Shown here one piece after another: positions 1-9,894 of a stretch of 64,000 bases of DNA. Made by a program: the position numbers and the translations under genes. This DNA is from CAVXXD01 sp963765625. GTDB taxonomy: Bacteria > Actinomycetota > Geothermincolia > Geothermincolales > Geothermincolaceae. Below the pieces are notes generated by a model. It did not search any database. It saw only the letters and a list, made by a program, of their open reading frames with translations, and was not told where the DNA came from. How positions within the stretch are numbered: position 1 is the first letter of the stretch; each line of letters opens with the position of its first letter. Location of the stretch: contig CAVXXD010000012.1 in NCBI GenBank assembly GCA_963765625.1, forward strand, positions 248,001 to 312,000, read 5' to 3'.

Positions 1-977
1 TCATAAAGGCCACTACCTGGACGGCGAAGGCCTCGTTGGACTCGACGATGTCGAGGTCGTCGAACTTGAGCCCGGCGTTTTTCAAAGCCTTGTGGGTGGC
101 GGGGATGGGGCCGTAACCCATGATCTCCGGCTTGACCCCGACGAAGGCGTAGTTGACCAGGCGCATCTTGGGCTTGAGGCCAAACTCCTCGCAGGCCTTA
201 CCCGAAGCCAGCAGCACCCCGCAGGCGCCGTCGTTGAGGCCGGAGGCGTTGCCGGCGGTGATTCTGCCCTTGACCCGGAAGGGGGTCTTGAGGTCCCTGA
301 TCCCTTCCAGGGTGGTCTGCGGGCGTGGCTGCTCGTCCATGTCCGCCACCTTCCAGCCGTTCTCGGTCCAGACAGTCATGGGCACGATCATCTTCTGGAT
401 CTTGCCTTCCTTGTAGGCCTTGTCGGCTTTCTGCTGACAGAGCACGGCGTACTCGTCGCACATCTCCTTGGTGATGTCCGGGAACTCGTCGTGCAGGTTC
501 TCCGCCGTGGTGCCCATGTTCAGGGCGCTGGGGTCCACCAGCTTCTCGGCCAGGATGCGCGGGTTGGGCATGGCCCCCTCGGCCATGGGGTGATGCCCCA
601 TGTGCTCGCACCCGCCGGCGATGATCAGGTCCGCGTTCCCCATGGCTATCTCGCCCGCGCCCAGGCAGACGGAAGTCATGCCCCCGGCGCACATGCGGTC
701 GATGGTAGTGCCGGGAACGGTGTAGGGCAGCCGGGAGAGTATCACGGTGGTGCGTCCCATGGTCAGCCCCTGGTCTCCCCACTGTGTAGTGGCTCCCCAG
801 ACGTTGTCGTCGATACGCTCCGGCGGCATCTCCGGGTTGCGCTCCAGCAGTGTGTTGATGACCTTGATCAACAGGTCATCCGCCCGGGTCAGCCAGAACA
901 TCCCCTTTGGGCCGGCCTTTCCGTAGGCGGTCCGCACCGCGTCCACCAGGTAGACTTCGTTCAATTCCCTGGCCATT
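1..977 (-). CDS. Thiolase (acetyl-CoA C-acyltransferase), 3' end outside window
   Basis: Catalyses thiolytic cleavage or condensation of acyl-CoA in fatty-acid or ketone metabolism. On the minus strand the protein starts MARELNEVYLVDAVRT, a typical thiolase N-terminus, and carries the nucleophile motif DRMCAGGMTS about 90 residues in. GNASGLNDGA and a segment ending SNEAFAVQ follow, so the N-terminal domain and part of the C-terminal domain are present. The C-terminal catalytic His and Cys lie beyond base 1. The start at 977 is preceded by an AGGAGGGG ribosome-binding site. Unlike the two thiolase-like proteins at 40-42 kb, this one keeps the catalytic cysteine. The family call is firm; the physiological substrate is not visible. 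Confidence 0.92.
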
Positions 978-1493
978 GCTTCCCCTCCTTCTCTATAACT
1001 CGACGCTGCAATATCTTTTCGCCAACGCGCGAACTGACATCCAGGGTGAATCGCAGGGTTTAGAGACCTTTTTTTGCCGGCTCAGGTTGCAATTCCGGTA
1101 CATCCTTTCGTCCGGACACAAGTGCTGAACAGCCATTGAACAATTAATATTCTATCATGCCCGGACACTGCGATAAAGAAACCTACCGGCGGGTAAGCGG
1201 CTTTCCGGCCGGAAGACGATTGCCTGTTCTATTCTTCCCTACACATGGTAAAATAAACATAGGAATGCGACGGGATTGCGATTTGAGAAAGCCTTGATAA
1301 GAGGATATCGGCGGGTTCGGCTTCCCCATTTTTCCTCGGAAAAAGAAGGGTTAGAGGCCCGGGTCGTGGAAATTTATTAAGGCTCTTAGAACATTCTCAT
1401 GTGCTGTTCGATCGCGAGGAGGTGGTGGCGTGTCGTTTGTAAACCTTTCCAGCTCTATTCGAGCGTACCCAGATCTACTTAGGAGGTGAGTGT
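978..1493. other. Intergenic region, no gene seen
   Basis: About 515 bases separate the minus-strand thiolase from the plus-strand membrane protein at 1494. The stretch is locally AT-richer, with several TATA-like hexamers around 1145-1160 and 1248-1256. I found no ORF with family resemblance and no RNA fold I could name. It probably holds divergent promoters for both neighbours. Confidence 0.4.
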
Positions 1494-2042
1494 ATGAAGA
1501 GAAACCTGATTTTAGCCGGTGTCACCGTCGTAGTCGCCTTTCTGTGGATCTGGCTCTTTAGTTACATCGGCGCGAAAGGCTTCTGGGTCGCCCTGATTGG
1601 TTTCGGGATCTACCTGGCGGCGGACGCGCAGCCGAAGAAGCTTCCCTGGATGACCCTGGGCGGCGTGCTCGGCGTCATCGGCGGCTTGGCGACCTACATC
1701 CTGGCCATGATGGTGCTGCCCATGAACGCCTCTGTTTCCATCACCATCGCCGGGACCATTTTCATCCTGTTCGGCGCGGCCGTCAGCCTGCCGAAGTTCA
1801 CCGAGATCTTCCCCTTCTACCTCCTGGGCTGGGGCGGTTTCCTCGGGGTCATCTACCGCTACGACTTCCTCTTCCCGGAGAAAGCGACCGAGGCGATGCC
1901 GCGGGTCATGTCGACCTTTTTCGGCGTGCTGCTCTCGGTCCTCATCGGGCTGCTGCTGGGGGCCCTTATCGGCACCCCCATATTAAAGATGGGCAAGAAG
2001 GAAGAAAGCGTCGGCGAAGTGGCCGCGGCGGAAATGGAATAG
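1494..2042 (+). CDS. DUF1097-like small integral membrane protein
   Basis: A 182-residue, strongly hydrophobic protein with five to six predicted membrane helices: about residues 5-25, 28-42, 55-80, 85-100, 107-122 and 140-165. A short charged tail follows. Length and the repeated Gly-rich helices resemble DUF1097 membrane proteins, whose function is unknown. The ATG follows a good AGGAGGTGAG site. The gene ends 13 bases before the repeat protein at 2056 and is probably co-transcribed with it, so the two may work together at the membrane. No catalytic residues are evident. Confidence 0.7.
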   Translation: MKRNLILAGVTVVVAFLWIWLFSYIGAKGFWVALIGFGIYLAADAQPKKLPWMTLGGVLGVIGGLATYILAMMVLPMNASVSITIAGTIFILFGAAVSLPKFTEIFPFYLLGWGGFLGVIYRYDFLFPEKATEAMPRVMSTFFGVLLSVLIGLLLGALIGTPILKMGKKEESVGEVAAAEME

Positions 2043-2055
2043 GGGGTGAGTCGGG

Positions 2056-4874
2056 ATGCGTAAAACGAAGAAGAAAATCATAGTACCGGCGCTCGGGCTC
2101 GCTCTGTTGATCGTCGCGTCCGTCTTCCTGCCTGCCGGGGCAGCCACCACCTCGGTACCGGAAGGGGACGCCATGTCGCAGGAGTTCGTCCTGTGCGAGA
2201 CCGACGCCTCCGGCGTGATCGAGAAGGTAAGGGTATTCAACATACTGAGCGTCGCCGAACAGGCGGGTGCCGGTAACTTCGACTTTAAAATGACCAACGA
2301 GTTCGCCGGGGAGGATGCCAGCGTCTACGGTACCAGCAGCTTCAAGAAGCCCGAGCTGGACGGCGACTACATCATCTGGAGGGACGTCAGCGCCGAGGAG
2401 AACGCCAACTTAGTCTCGGACACCAGGTTCAGCAAGTCTATGGTGGAGGAGGCTAAAACCCGCATACCCCTCGACGTCGAGTACAAGTATTACCTGGACG
2501 ACAAGCTGGTCAGCGGACCCAAGGACATCGAGGGCAAAAACGGCCACTTCCGCCTCGAGTGCACCATGAAGAACACCAGCAAGGAGAAGACGCCGGTCAA
2601 GTACAAGGACCCCGAAACCGGCGAGACGGTCGTGGTCAACACCGACGTCTATCTGCCCCTGGTGATCTCACCGTACATGTGGCAATGGGACAACCAGCAC
2701 TTCTTCAACATGGAGACCGACCAGTACTGCCTCAACATCTACAAGCCGGACTGTTACCAGACCGGCTGGACCATCCCGCTCTTCCCGCCGGCGACGGACG
2801 AGAAGCTCACCATCTGGGTGGAGGCGGACGTCAAGGACTTCCGCATGCCGGCCCTGACGCTGGTCTGCGCCTTCGTCTTCCCGGAGACCAACCAGAACGA
2901 CGCGCTGGAGCAGCTGGGGCCGGGTATCGCCCAGCTCTACGACGGGGTCAAGCAGCTCGACGGCGGCCTGAACGAAGCAGTGGCCGGCCTGGGCAGCGCC
3001 ACCACCCCGGACACCCTCATCTACGGCATCAGCCAGATCTACGACGGCCTGCTCACCCTCTCCAGCAACGAAGGCCTGGCCAAAGCCAAGTCGGCCATAG
3101 ATGATGTGATGATCCCGGGCGTCGAAGAGGCGGCTGCCGGCATTGACAACAAGATGATCCCGGGCGTCGACCAGGCGGTCGCGGGCATCGGCAGCGCCAC
3201 CACCCCGGACACCCTGCTCTATGCGGCCAGCGCGACCCAGATCGGCTTGGAGCAGATGTCGGCCGGCATCGGAACCACCACCACCGACGGCACCCTGCTC
3301 TACGGGGTCGACGCGGTGTCCGGAGGCCTCAACCAGGCCGTGGCCGGCATCGGCAACCCCACCACCGGCGGCACCCTGCGCTACGGTGTCGACCAGGTGT
3401 TCGCGGGCTGAGTGATGCCGTGGCCGGCATCGGCAGCGCTTCCACACCGGGTACCCTGCTCTACGCCGTGAACGCGGTGCAGGGTGGGTTGAATGGCCTC
3501 TATGGAGGGCTGGGCCAGGTGATGCTGGGCCTGTCCAATGCCTCGCCCACGGGAGGTATCCTGGAAGGGTTGACCGCCATGAAGGCTGCTCTCGACGCGC
3601 CTTACCCCAACGGAGTCGTCGCCGGCCTGCAGGCCATGGCAGCAGGCTTAGGCCCTGCGTCCACGGCGGGCACGCTGCTCAACCAGGTCAACCAGCTGAT
3701 CGCCATGTTCTCCGCCGACAACTTCGCCGCTACGTCGCCCCCTGATCCTACGGGAGCCACCATGTACGCCTACGTCAACCACAACGCGGCTTACGGCGGG
3801 GCCATGAACCCGCAGGACATCGCCGTACTGAACGGCATGATGTCGGGAATCGCGGGCCAGTTGAACGCTGCGCTGCCCAACCTAAACCTGATGTACAACA
3901 GCCTGGTCGCCCCTTATCCCAACGGGATTATCGCCGGCCTGCAGGCCATGTCCACAGGCATGGGGCAGATGATCACGGGCATCGGCAGCGCCTCTACGCC
4001 GGGCACCCTGCTCGGCGGGCTGGCCGCCATGCAGGCGGGCATCGGCAGCGCCTCTACGCCCAACAGCCTGCTCTATGCCATGGCCCAGATGCAGTTCGGT
4101 CTGACAGCGATGCAGGCCGGCTTCGGCAGCGCTTCCACTCCCGACACTGCCCTCTACGGGCTGGACCAGGTCGAGGGCGGGCTGGCGCAGATGCAGGCCG
4201 GCTTCGGCAGCGCCTCCACCCCGGACACTGCCCTCTACGGCCTGGCCCAGATCCAGTTCGGCCTGGCCCAGATGCAGGGCGGCATAGGCAGCACGACGGC
4301 CCAGGACACCCTGCTCTACGCCATCGCCGCCATGAGCGGGGGCATGACCCAGATCAGGTATGGACTTTCCTCCGGGTCGGCCGCCGAGCCGGGCCTCAAA
4401 GAAGGCCTGGTCCAGCTATCCGGAGGCATGTACGAGCTATCCGGAGGCCTGGACCAACTTTCCGGCGGGCTGGATGAAGCCATCACCGGGCTGGGCAGCT
4501 CTTCCACCCCGGACACCGCGCTCTACGGCGTCAACCTGGTCAAGGAGGGCATGGTCACCCTGCAGGAGGGCCTGACCCAGGCCACCGCTGAGGGCACCCA
4601 GGTGATGCTCACCGGCCTGGACGGCAGCCTTACCACCATCAACCTGACCCAGGGTGAGCTGGAAGCCATCGAGGAGCGTGCCGCCGAGTTCAGCTCCTTC
4701 CTGGGCGCGCCGGTGAGCGGCGAGAGCGAAGTGCGCTTTGTCATGCAGACCCCGCCCACCTACGGCTACTCTGACAACAGCGGCACCAGCGGTCTCGTCG
4801 CATTGATACTATCCTTAGTGATCGCCATCGCGCTGGTACTGCTGGGCATCTTCGCCTTCCGCAAACTGGCTTGA
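2056..4874 (+). CDS. Exported 27-residue-repeat membrane-anchored protein, frameshifted
   Basis: One gene split into two frames by an apparent one-base deletion near 3408; restoring a C gives a continuous repeat reading GLSDAVAGIG. The joined product would be about 940 residues. It has an N-terminal signal peptide (residues about 8-30) and a roughly 250-residue globular ectodomain. A long array follows, with period 27 residues in its clearest part, built on AGIGSxxTPDTLLYG and then GLxQMx. It ends in a C-terminal membrane helix (about 4790-4870) and a short basic end. The arrays recall the Gly/Leu-rich helical repeats of YhgE/Pip-type surface proteins, but no named domain is certain. Function is unknown; a cell-surface or envelope-spanning structural role is inference. 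Confidence 0.72.
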
Positions 4875-4890
4875 AGCGAACGTTAGACTG

Positions 4891-4920
4891 GAGCGGGGGC
4901 CTCGGCCCCCGCTCTTTTTA
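4891..4920 (+). terminator. Rho-independent terminator
   Basis: A perfect GC-rich hairpin (GAGCGGGGGCC pairing with GGCCCCCGCTC around a minimal loop) is followed by a T-run. It lies 17 bases after the stop of the repeat protein and should end the 1494-4874 operon. Confidence 0.93.
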
Positions 4921-4944
4921 TTTCCCATCGACTATGATGAAGGT

Positions 4945-6024
4945 ATGGAAGAGAAAGAGTTCACCGGAGTGCCGCGGATGTCGCCCACCCTGCACGACTT
5001 CCCCTACGACCACCCCCGGCGCAAGTGTTACCACAAATGGATCATCAACGTCGCCCCGCCCGGTCGGGAGCACTGCATCCACCAGTGCCTCTACTGCTAC
5101 GCGCGCGACGCCGTCTACTCCCGCAACCGCGAGAGCGGGCCGCTCTACTACACCGGCCTGGCCGAAAGGGTGGAGAAGGAACTCGGCAGCCTGCGGCTCT
5201 GTCCGCCCGTCTCCCTCTCTAACGCCACTGACCCTTGCCAGGACGTCCCGCCTCTCCGGGCCGAAGTGAGGCGCCTTACGGGCATGCTCCTGGGACGGGG
5301 CGTGTCCCTGAGCATCATCACTAAAGGAGACCCTTCTTTCCTGCTGGACCTGCCCGGTTTCACCGCCAACCCGCGCGTCTTCGTGGCGGTGAGCGTAGAG
5401 GGCCCCGGCGAGGTCCTGGAGATCCTATCGCCCCAGGCCCCTTCTTTTAAAAGAAGGATCGAAGCGGTAAGCGCCGTTTCCGCGGCTGGCGTGTCCACCG
5501 TAGCCAGGATAGACCCGGTGTTGCCCCACCTCTACCGGGCCGTCTACGGCGGGGGATGGATGGGGGAGCTGGAAGGGCTGGTGAGCGAGCTGGCCGGCGC
5601 CGGGGCGAAGCACGTGGTGGCCTCCACCGGCACCCTCAATGCCGCCGCGCGCCTGAGGGTGCACCGGGTCATCGAGGCTCGCTCGCCTGCCGCCGCCGGG
5701 GACTTCCTGCACGACTACCGCTACGACCGAGAATACTCCGGCCGGGGGTACCGTTGGGTCAGGGACGCGCGGCTCGAGTTCCACCGGATGCTGCGCGCGG
5801 CCTGCGCGGAACGGGGGATGACCTACGCGGCCTGCATCGAGCTGGACTCAGGCGAAGCCGACACACCCGGCCTGGACCACTGCGAGGCCTTTCCCGCCCC
5901 CTTCTGCCGCCGGGACGAAGACGGGATCTTTCACCCCGTGGAGGGTTGTACGGCCAATTGCCGGGTCGGATGTGCGCGAGAACCCCGCCCCGCCCTGCGG
6001 CGTCACCCTCGCTGGCCGGTCTGA
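4945..6024 (+). CDS. Radical SAM protein
   Basis: A 359-residue protein with the motif C44-x3-C48-x2-C51 (CIHQCLYCYARD) that binds the SAM-cleaving 4Fe-4S cluster. The Tyr-rich context and the SNATDPCQ segment resemble the Rv2578c/spore-photoproduct-lyase-like branch of radical SAM proteins. A second group of cysteines at the C-terminus (CTANCRVGC) could hold another cluster. The gene stands alone between two terminators, so its neighbours give no functional clue. The ATG at 4945 has only a weak upstream site (GATGAAGGT). Substrate unknown. Confidence 0.85.
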   Translation: MEEKEFTGVPRMSPTLHDFPYDHPRRKCYHKWIINVAPPGREHCIHQCLYCYARDAVYSRNRESGPLYYTGLAERVEKELGSLRLCPPVSLSNATDPCQDVPPLRAEVRRLTGMLLGRGVSLSIITKGDPSFLLDLPGFTANPRVFVAVSVEGPGEVLEILSPQAPSFKRRIEAVSAVSAAGVSTVARIDPVLPHLYRAVYGGGWMGELEGLVSELAGAGAKHVVASTGTLNAAARLRVHRVIEARSPAAAGDFLHDYRYDREYSGRGYRWVRDARLEFHRMLRAACAERGMTYAACIELDSGEADTPGLDHCEAFPAPFCRRDEDGIFHPVEGCTANCRVGCAREPRPALRRHPRWPV

Positions 6025-6107
6025 GCGCCCCGTTTCGCCCCTCCCAGTTCCGATAACGTCGCTGACATGATGGTGCAAGATGACACAAAGATAAAGTATA
6101 GATAAGT

Positions 6108-6137
6108 AAAAAAGACGCCCTGGCAGGCGCCTTTTTT
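6108..6137. terminator. Bidirectional terminator-like palindrome
   Basis: A run of six A, the stem GACGCC/GGCGCC with one mismatch, and a run of T form a symmetrical hairpin flanked by A and T tracts. It lies between the plus-strand radical SAM gene and the minus-strand lipid kinase and could terminate transcription from both sides. Confidence 0.8.
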
Positions 6138-6140
6138 ATT

Positions 6141-6448
6141 AGGTGCTATTAGCCACCGACATATAGGGCTATTTCAGGGGGTGGAATGTGCTGATTCCAT
6201 CTCATGCTATAGGGCATATGGGGTTGGCCGGCAGCTAATAGCGTTGGGCCGTATTAAATTTCAAGGTACATAGCTATAAAAGCTAGATACACAAGCTTAA
6301 TGAGAGAAACTCAAACATTCTTCTGAACGAGATCTGCTGGCTTTCGGTCCCACCCGTTAAGCTCGATATAAAAGTAGCATGTGGCGCTGGTTGGTGTCAA
6401 GGCGCTGGTACCCTGAAAAGATGATACATATCAACCCTCGGATTTGTT
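6141..6448. other. AT-rich intergenic stretch, nothing identified
   Basis: About 300 bases, clearly AT-richer than the surroundings. I see no ORF of interest, no tRNA-like arms and no strong repeat. It lies downstream of both convergent neighbours. Confidence 0.4.
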
Positions 6449-7598
6449 TCAGGGGCGGCCGTTGCGCCTCTCTTCCAGGTGCTCCTTTATGAGCAGGCTC
6501 CGCCCCCAGATGGTGGAGCGGAGGAAGTGCTCGACGTGGGCTTTAGCCCGCCCCGACAGGTCCTTCAACTCCTCGGAGACGTCGTCGCGCGGCGGCAGCA
6601 GCTCCAGTTGCTCCTGCTCCGGCGGTTCCCCACCCGGCGCGAAGGGGAGTTTCCGGTTGGTCAGTGACTCTTCCGGCACCAGCACCCGCAGGGCGTGCGG
6701 CACCACGCTGACGTCGATCACCCTGCCGGCCTCCAGCCGGTAGGCCTCGCCGTCGATCTGGACGAAGGTGTCGGTCTTGCACTCGATGCGCATGTTCCTC
6801 GCCTGGTGGAAGGAGATCTTGCGGGAGAAGCCGTGCCGGCCTCCCATTATCGCCAACATCACCAGAACGAAGCCGTAGAGGTTAGGAACTTCTCCCGCGA
6901 TGGTCAGGCCCAGGACGCCGTCGTTCATCACGGCTCCCGGGTGGACTCTGACGTAGCGCCCGTAGAGGGGGGCGTTGCAGAGGACGGCCAGGATGGACCA
7001 GCCGTCGAACACCTGCCCGTCGTATTCGAAGTGCAGGTGGTACTTCTTCCTTTCTTCGAAAGAAGACCATCTTCAGTCCGCTGTAGAAATACGCCGGTAC
7101 GCGGAAGCGCTTGTGCTTGAAGGTGGCGTCGGCGATCTCGGAGTCCACCCCCAGCCCGAAGGTGACCGCGGCGTAACGGTTGTCGTAGCGGATGAGGTCG
7201 ATGGTGCGGTAGCTGTCGCCCAGGATGGCCCGCAGCGAGGATTCGCGGTCGGTGCGGCTGTAGCCGACGTTGCAGGCGAAGTCGTCGGCGGTGCCGGCCG
7301 GGAACATGGCCAGCTTGATCCGGGCATTGGGCACCTTCATGATGCCGTTGATGATCTCGTTGGCGGTGCCGTCACCGGAGACGGCCACCACCACGTCGAA
7401 GTCCTGTGACCACTCGGTGACCATCTCCTCGGCATGGCCGGTCCGCTCGGTGAAGAGGGCCTCGTAATCGACGCCCAGCTTCTTCATGCGGTTGAGCAAC
7501 CAGATGCCTTCTTTCTGGGCCTTGCCGCCCCGGGAAACCGGGTTGACGATCACCAGGTATCGTTTTTCCTTGAAAGTCTTGAGCACGATTTCCCGCAC
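6449..7598 (-). CDS. Diacylglycerol kinase family lipid kinase, frameshifted
   Basis: ATP-dependent phosphorylation of a lipid such as diacylglycerol is expected for this YegS/LCB5 family. The N-terminal frame has the nucleotide-binding signatures NPVSRGGKA, SGDGTANEIINGI and PAGTADDFA. The C-terminal frame continues with the all-beta substrate domain (APLYGRYVRVHPGA, then FVQIDGEAYRLEAG). The two frames join near 7055, where one extra base seems to be present in TTTCGAAGAAAGG; removing it yields KKYHLHFEYDG. The joined length of about 380 residues exceeds the usual 300 because of an acidic C-terminal tail. The start at 7598 is GTG with AGGGAAG upstream. A sequencing error is more likely than true inactivation. 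Confidence 0.85.
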
Positions 7599-7652
7599 CT
7601 CTTCCCTGGACCTCTCTGCCGACGGATTGAAAAAATCTTACCACAAATCGCT

Positions 7653-7661
7653 TGCTATAAT
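7653..7661 (+). promoter_or_regulatory. Extended -10 promoter for meaB
   Basis: TG-n-TATAAT with no recognisable -35 hexamer, about 40 bases before the meaB start. A TG-extended -10 can work without a -35. The GGGGAAGG site before the ATG at 7700 would be included in the transcript. Confidence 0.6.
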
Positions 7662-7699
7662 AAGAAAAGTCCGGCAGCGCTTACGGGGAAGGCAGGTCC

Positions 7700-8650
7700 A
7701 TGGTAGAAGAGCTGTTCGAGAGGCTTCTGGGCGGCGACCGCAGGGCCGCTGCGCGCATCATCTCGCTGATCGAGAACGATGAAGCCGGCGCGGGCGAGAT
7801 GGCCCGGCTGCTCCACCGCCACACCGGCCGGGCCCACATCGCCGGTATCACCGGCCCGCCCGGTGCCGGCAAGAGCACCCTGCTGGCCGCGGCGGCGCGG
7901 GAACTGCGCGGGCGGGAGAAGACGGTGGGCATCGTAGCCGTCGACCCCACCAGCCCCTTCAGCGGCGGAGCCCTGCTCGGCGACCGGGTGCGCATGCAGG
8001 ACCTGGCCACCGACGACGGGGTGTTCATCCGTTCCATGGGCTCGCGCGGCTCCCTGGGCGGCGTGGCCCGGGCCACCATCGACGCCGTCAACGTGCTGGA
8101 CGCCTTCGGCAAGGACGTCATCCTGGTGGAGACGGTGGGGGCCGGGCAGGCGGAGGTGGACATCGTCCGCTTCGCCCACACCTCGGTGGTGGTGGCCATG
8201 CCGGGGGCGGGGGACGAGATACAGGCCCTCAAGGCGGGCATCCTGGAGATAGGGGATGTCTTCGTGGTCAACAAGGCCGACCGGCCGGAGTCGGCCCGCA
8301 CCGCCCTGGAGCTATCCATGATGCTGGAGCTGTCCGAACGCACGCCGGGCGCCTGGGTCCCGCCCATCCTTTCGACGGTGGCCACCACCGGCGAAGGGGT
8401 GAAGCCGCTGGTGGACGCCCTGCTCTCGCATTACGATTACCTGCGGGAGCACGGACTGCTGGAGGCCAAGCAGAGGGAGCGGCTGGTGGCGGAGATGCTG
8501 GATATCGTCGGCCGGAAGGTGGGGGAAGAGGCGCGAGGCCTCATCCGTGAGGGCGGCCCCATGGACGATCTCATGCGGCGGCTGCTCGATACGCGCGAAC
8601 TGGACCCTCACGCCGCCGCCGGTCTGATCATCCAACACCTGCTGAAATAG
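7700..8650 (+). CDS. meaB: MeaB-type GTPase, methylmalonyl-CoA mutase chaperone
   Basis: A G3E-family P-loop GTPase that gates adenosylcobalamin loading and protects B12-dependent acyl-CoA mutases. The Walker A motif GPPGAGKST is at residues 52-60, followed by VAVDPTSPFSGGALLGDR, SMGSRGSLGG, the ETVGAGQAE switch and the guanine motif NKAD. At 316 residues it is of normal family length. No mutase subunit is in the window. The TAG stop is part of the palindromic element that begins at 8648. The start ATG has a GGGGAAGGCAGG site. Confidence 0.95.
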   Translation: MVEELFERLLGGDRRAAARIISLIENDEAGAGEMARLLHRHTGRAHIAGITGPPGAGKSTLLAAAARELRGREKTVGIVAVDPTSPFSGGALLGDRVRMQDLATDDGVFIRSMGSRGSLGGVARATIDAVNVLDAFGKDVILVETVGAGQAEVDIVRFAHTSVVVAMPGAGDEIQALKAGILEIGDVFVVNKADRPESARTALELSMMLELSERTPGAWVPPILSTVATTGEGVKPLVDALLSHYDYLREHGLLEAKQRERLVAEMLDIVGRKVGEEARGLIREGGPMDDLMRRLLDTRELDPHAAAGLIIQHLLK

Positions 8651-8754
8651 GGTCAGGTCTATCGTTTATTATTTTCATCCATAATTTACCAATACCCTGA
8701 AATCGGGGATTACCAATAACTGGGAGAAAATAATAAACGATAGACCTGACCCTA
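8648..8754. repeat. Palindromic element 1 (107 bp, 27-bp perfect arms)
   Basis: Perfect inverted arms starting GGGTCAGGTCTATCGTTTAT surround a loop with two ATTACCAAT-like direct repeats. The element fills the whole gap between convergent meaB and ychF and provides the stop codon of both. Related copies lie at 33851 and 43429. The long arms should also act as a two-way terminator. The arm sequence resembles REP/RAYT-type palindromes, but no transposase is present here. Confidence 0.93.
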
Positions 8755-9843
8755 AGAGAAGCGGAAGCGGATGACGTCGCCGTCCTTTACCTCGTAGTCG
8801 CGGCCTTCGGCGCGCAGGTGGCCGGCTTCGCGTGCCGCCGTGAACGAGCCATACTGCATGAACTCCCCGTAGGTCAGCACCTCGGCCTTGATGAAGCCGT
8901 GTTCCATGTCGGTGTGGATGTTTCCGGCGGCCGGGGCGGCATGGGTGCCGCGAGTCACCGGCCAGGCCCGGCATTCCTTTGATTCGGTGGTGAAGAAGGT
9001 TATCAGGTCGAGCAGGCGGAAAGAGGCCGTAACCAGCAGGCGCAGGCCCAGTTCCTCGATGCCGTAGTCGGCCAGGAAGTCGGCCATCTCATCCGGCTCC
9101 AGCTCCTCCAGCTCCGCCTCCAGCTTGGCGCAGAAGGCCACCACTTCCGCCCCCTCGGCGATGGCGCGTTCCCGCACCGCGGAAAGGAGAGGGCCTCCGC
9201 CGGGCAGGGAATCCTCCCCCAGGTTGGCCACGTAGATCACCGGCTTCATGGTCAACAGGAAGATGTCGGCCAGGCAGCTCTTCTCTTTCTCTTTCAAAGG
9301 TACGCCGCGGGCCGGGCGCCCCTGGTCCAGGGCTTCGCGGACCTGCTCCAGCACGGCCAGGTCCGCCTGCTTCTCCTTGTCCCCGGTACGGACCGCGCGC
9401 GACACCTTGTCCAGCCGCTTCTCCAGGGTCTCCATATCGGCCAGGACCAGTTCGGTGTTGACGATGTCGATGTCCCGGGCCGGGTCGAGGGTGGCGGCGA
9501 TGTGGGCCACGTCAGGGTCCTCGAAGCAGCGCACGGTGTGGGCGATGGCGTCCACTTCCCGGATGTGGGCCAGGAAGCGGTTGCCCAGGCCTTCCCCGTG
9601 GTGGGCCCCGGCCACCAGGCCGGCGATGTCGACGAAACGGACCGTGGCCGATACGGTCTTAGCACAGCCGGCCCTGGCGGATACCTCTTCGAGGCGGGGG
9701 TCGGGGAGGTGGACGACGCCGGTGTTGGGCTCCACGGTTGAGAAGGGATAGCTCGCCACCGTGGCATGGGTGGCGGCCAGGGCGTTGAACAGCGTTGATT
9801 TACCGGAATTGGGAAGCCCTACGATGCCGATCTCCAGACCCAT
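8752..9843 (-). CDS. ychF: YchF/OLA1-type P-loop ATPase
   Basis: A universally conserved Obg-related ATPase that associates with ribosomes. The protein starts MGLEIGIVGLPNSGKST with Walker A at residues 9-17. It carries SYPFSTVEPN, the DIAGLVAGAHHGEGLGN switch and the C-terminal TGS-like domain ending DGDVIRFRFS. Length is 363 residues, as usual. The start at 9843 has GGAGGTG upstream; a much longer upstream reading in this frame is antisense to the kinase gene and is not used. Family members usually end FRFNV, so the last residues seem to have been replaced by the stop codon inside the palindromic element. Confidence 0.96.
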   Translation of the reverse strand: MGLEIGIVGLPNSGKSTLFNALAATHATVASYPFSTVEPNTGVVHLPDPRLEEVSARAGCAKTVSATVRFVDIAGLVAGAHHGEGLGNRFLAHIREVDAIAHTVRCFEDPDVAHIAATLDPARDIDIVNTELVLADMETLEKRLDKVSRAVRTGDKEKQADLAVLEQVREALDQGRPARGVPLKEKEKSCLADIFLLTMKPVIYVANLGEDSLPGGGPLLSAVRERAIAEGAEVVAFCAKLEAELEELEPDEMADFLADYGIEELGLRLLVTASFRLLDLITFFTTESKECRAWPVTRGTHAAPAAGNIHTDMEHGFIKAEVLTYGEFMQYGSFTAAREAGHLRAEGRDYEVKDGDVIRFRFS

Positions 9844-9882
9844 CCTCAACACCTCCGATACCACTATATCACCATGTAAAGC

Positions 9883-9888
9883 TATAAT
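9883..9888 (+). promoter_or_regulatory. -10 box giving a probable leaderless mRNA
   Basis: A perfect TATAAT ends six bases before the ATG at 9895. No Shine-Dalgarno sequence fits between, so transcription should begin at or next to the start codon. No -35 hexamer is visible. Confidence 0.5.
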
Positions 9889-9894
9889 AACCAC

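Noticed and set aside
3400..3425. Stop between two halves of the repeat protein as a genuine two-gene arrangement
   Set aside because: The downstream frame starts mid-repeat with no ribosome site, and adding one C restores the repeat exactly.
6108..6137. Phage or plasmid attachment site
   Set aside because: The palindrome has the A-tract/stem/T-tract form of a terminator and there is no integrase or tRNA nearby.
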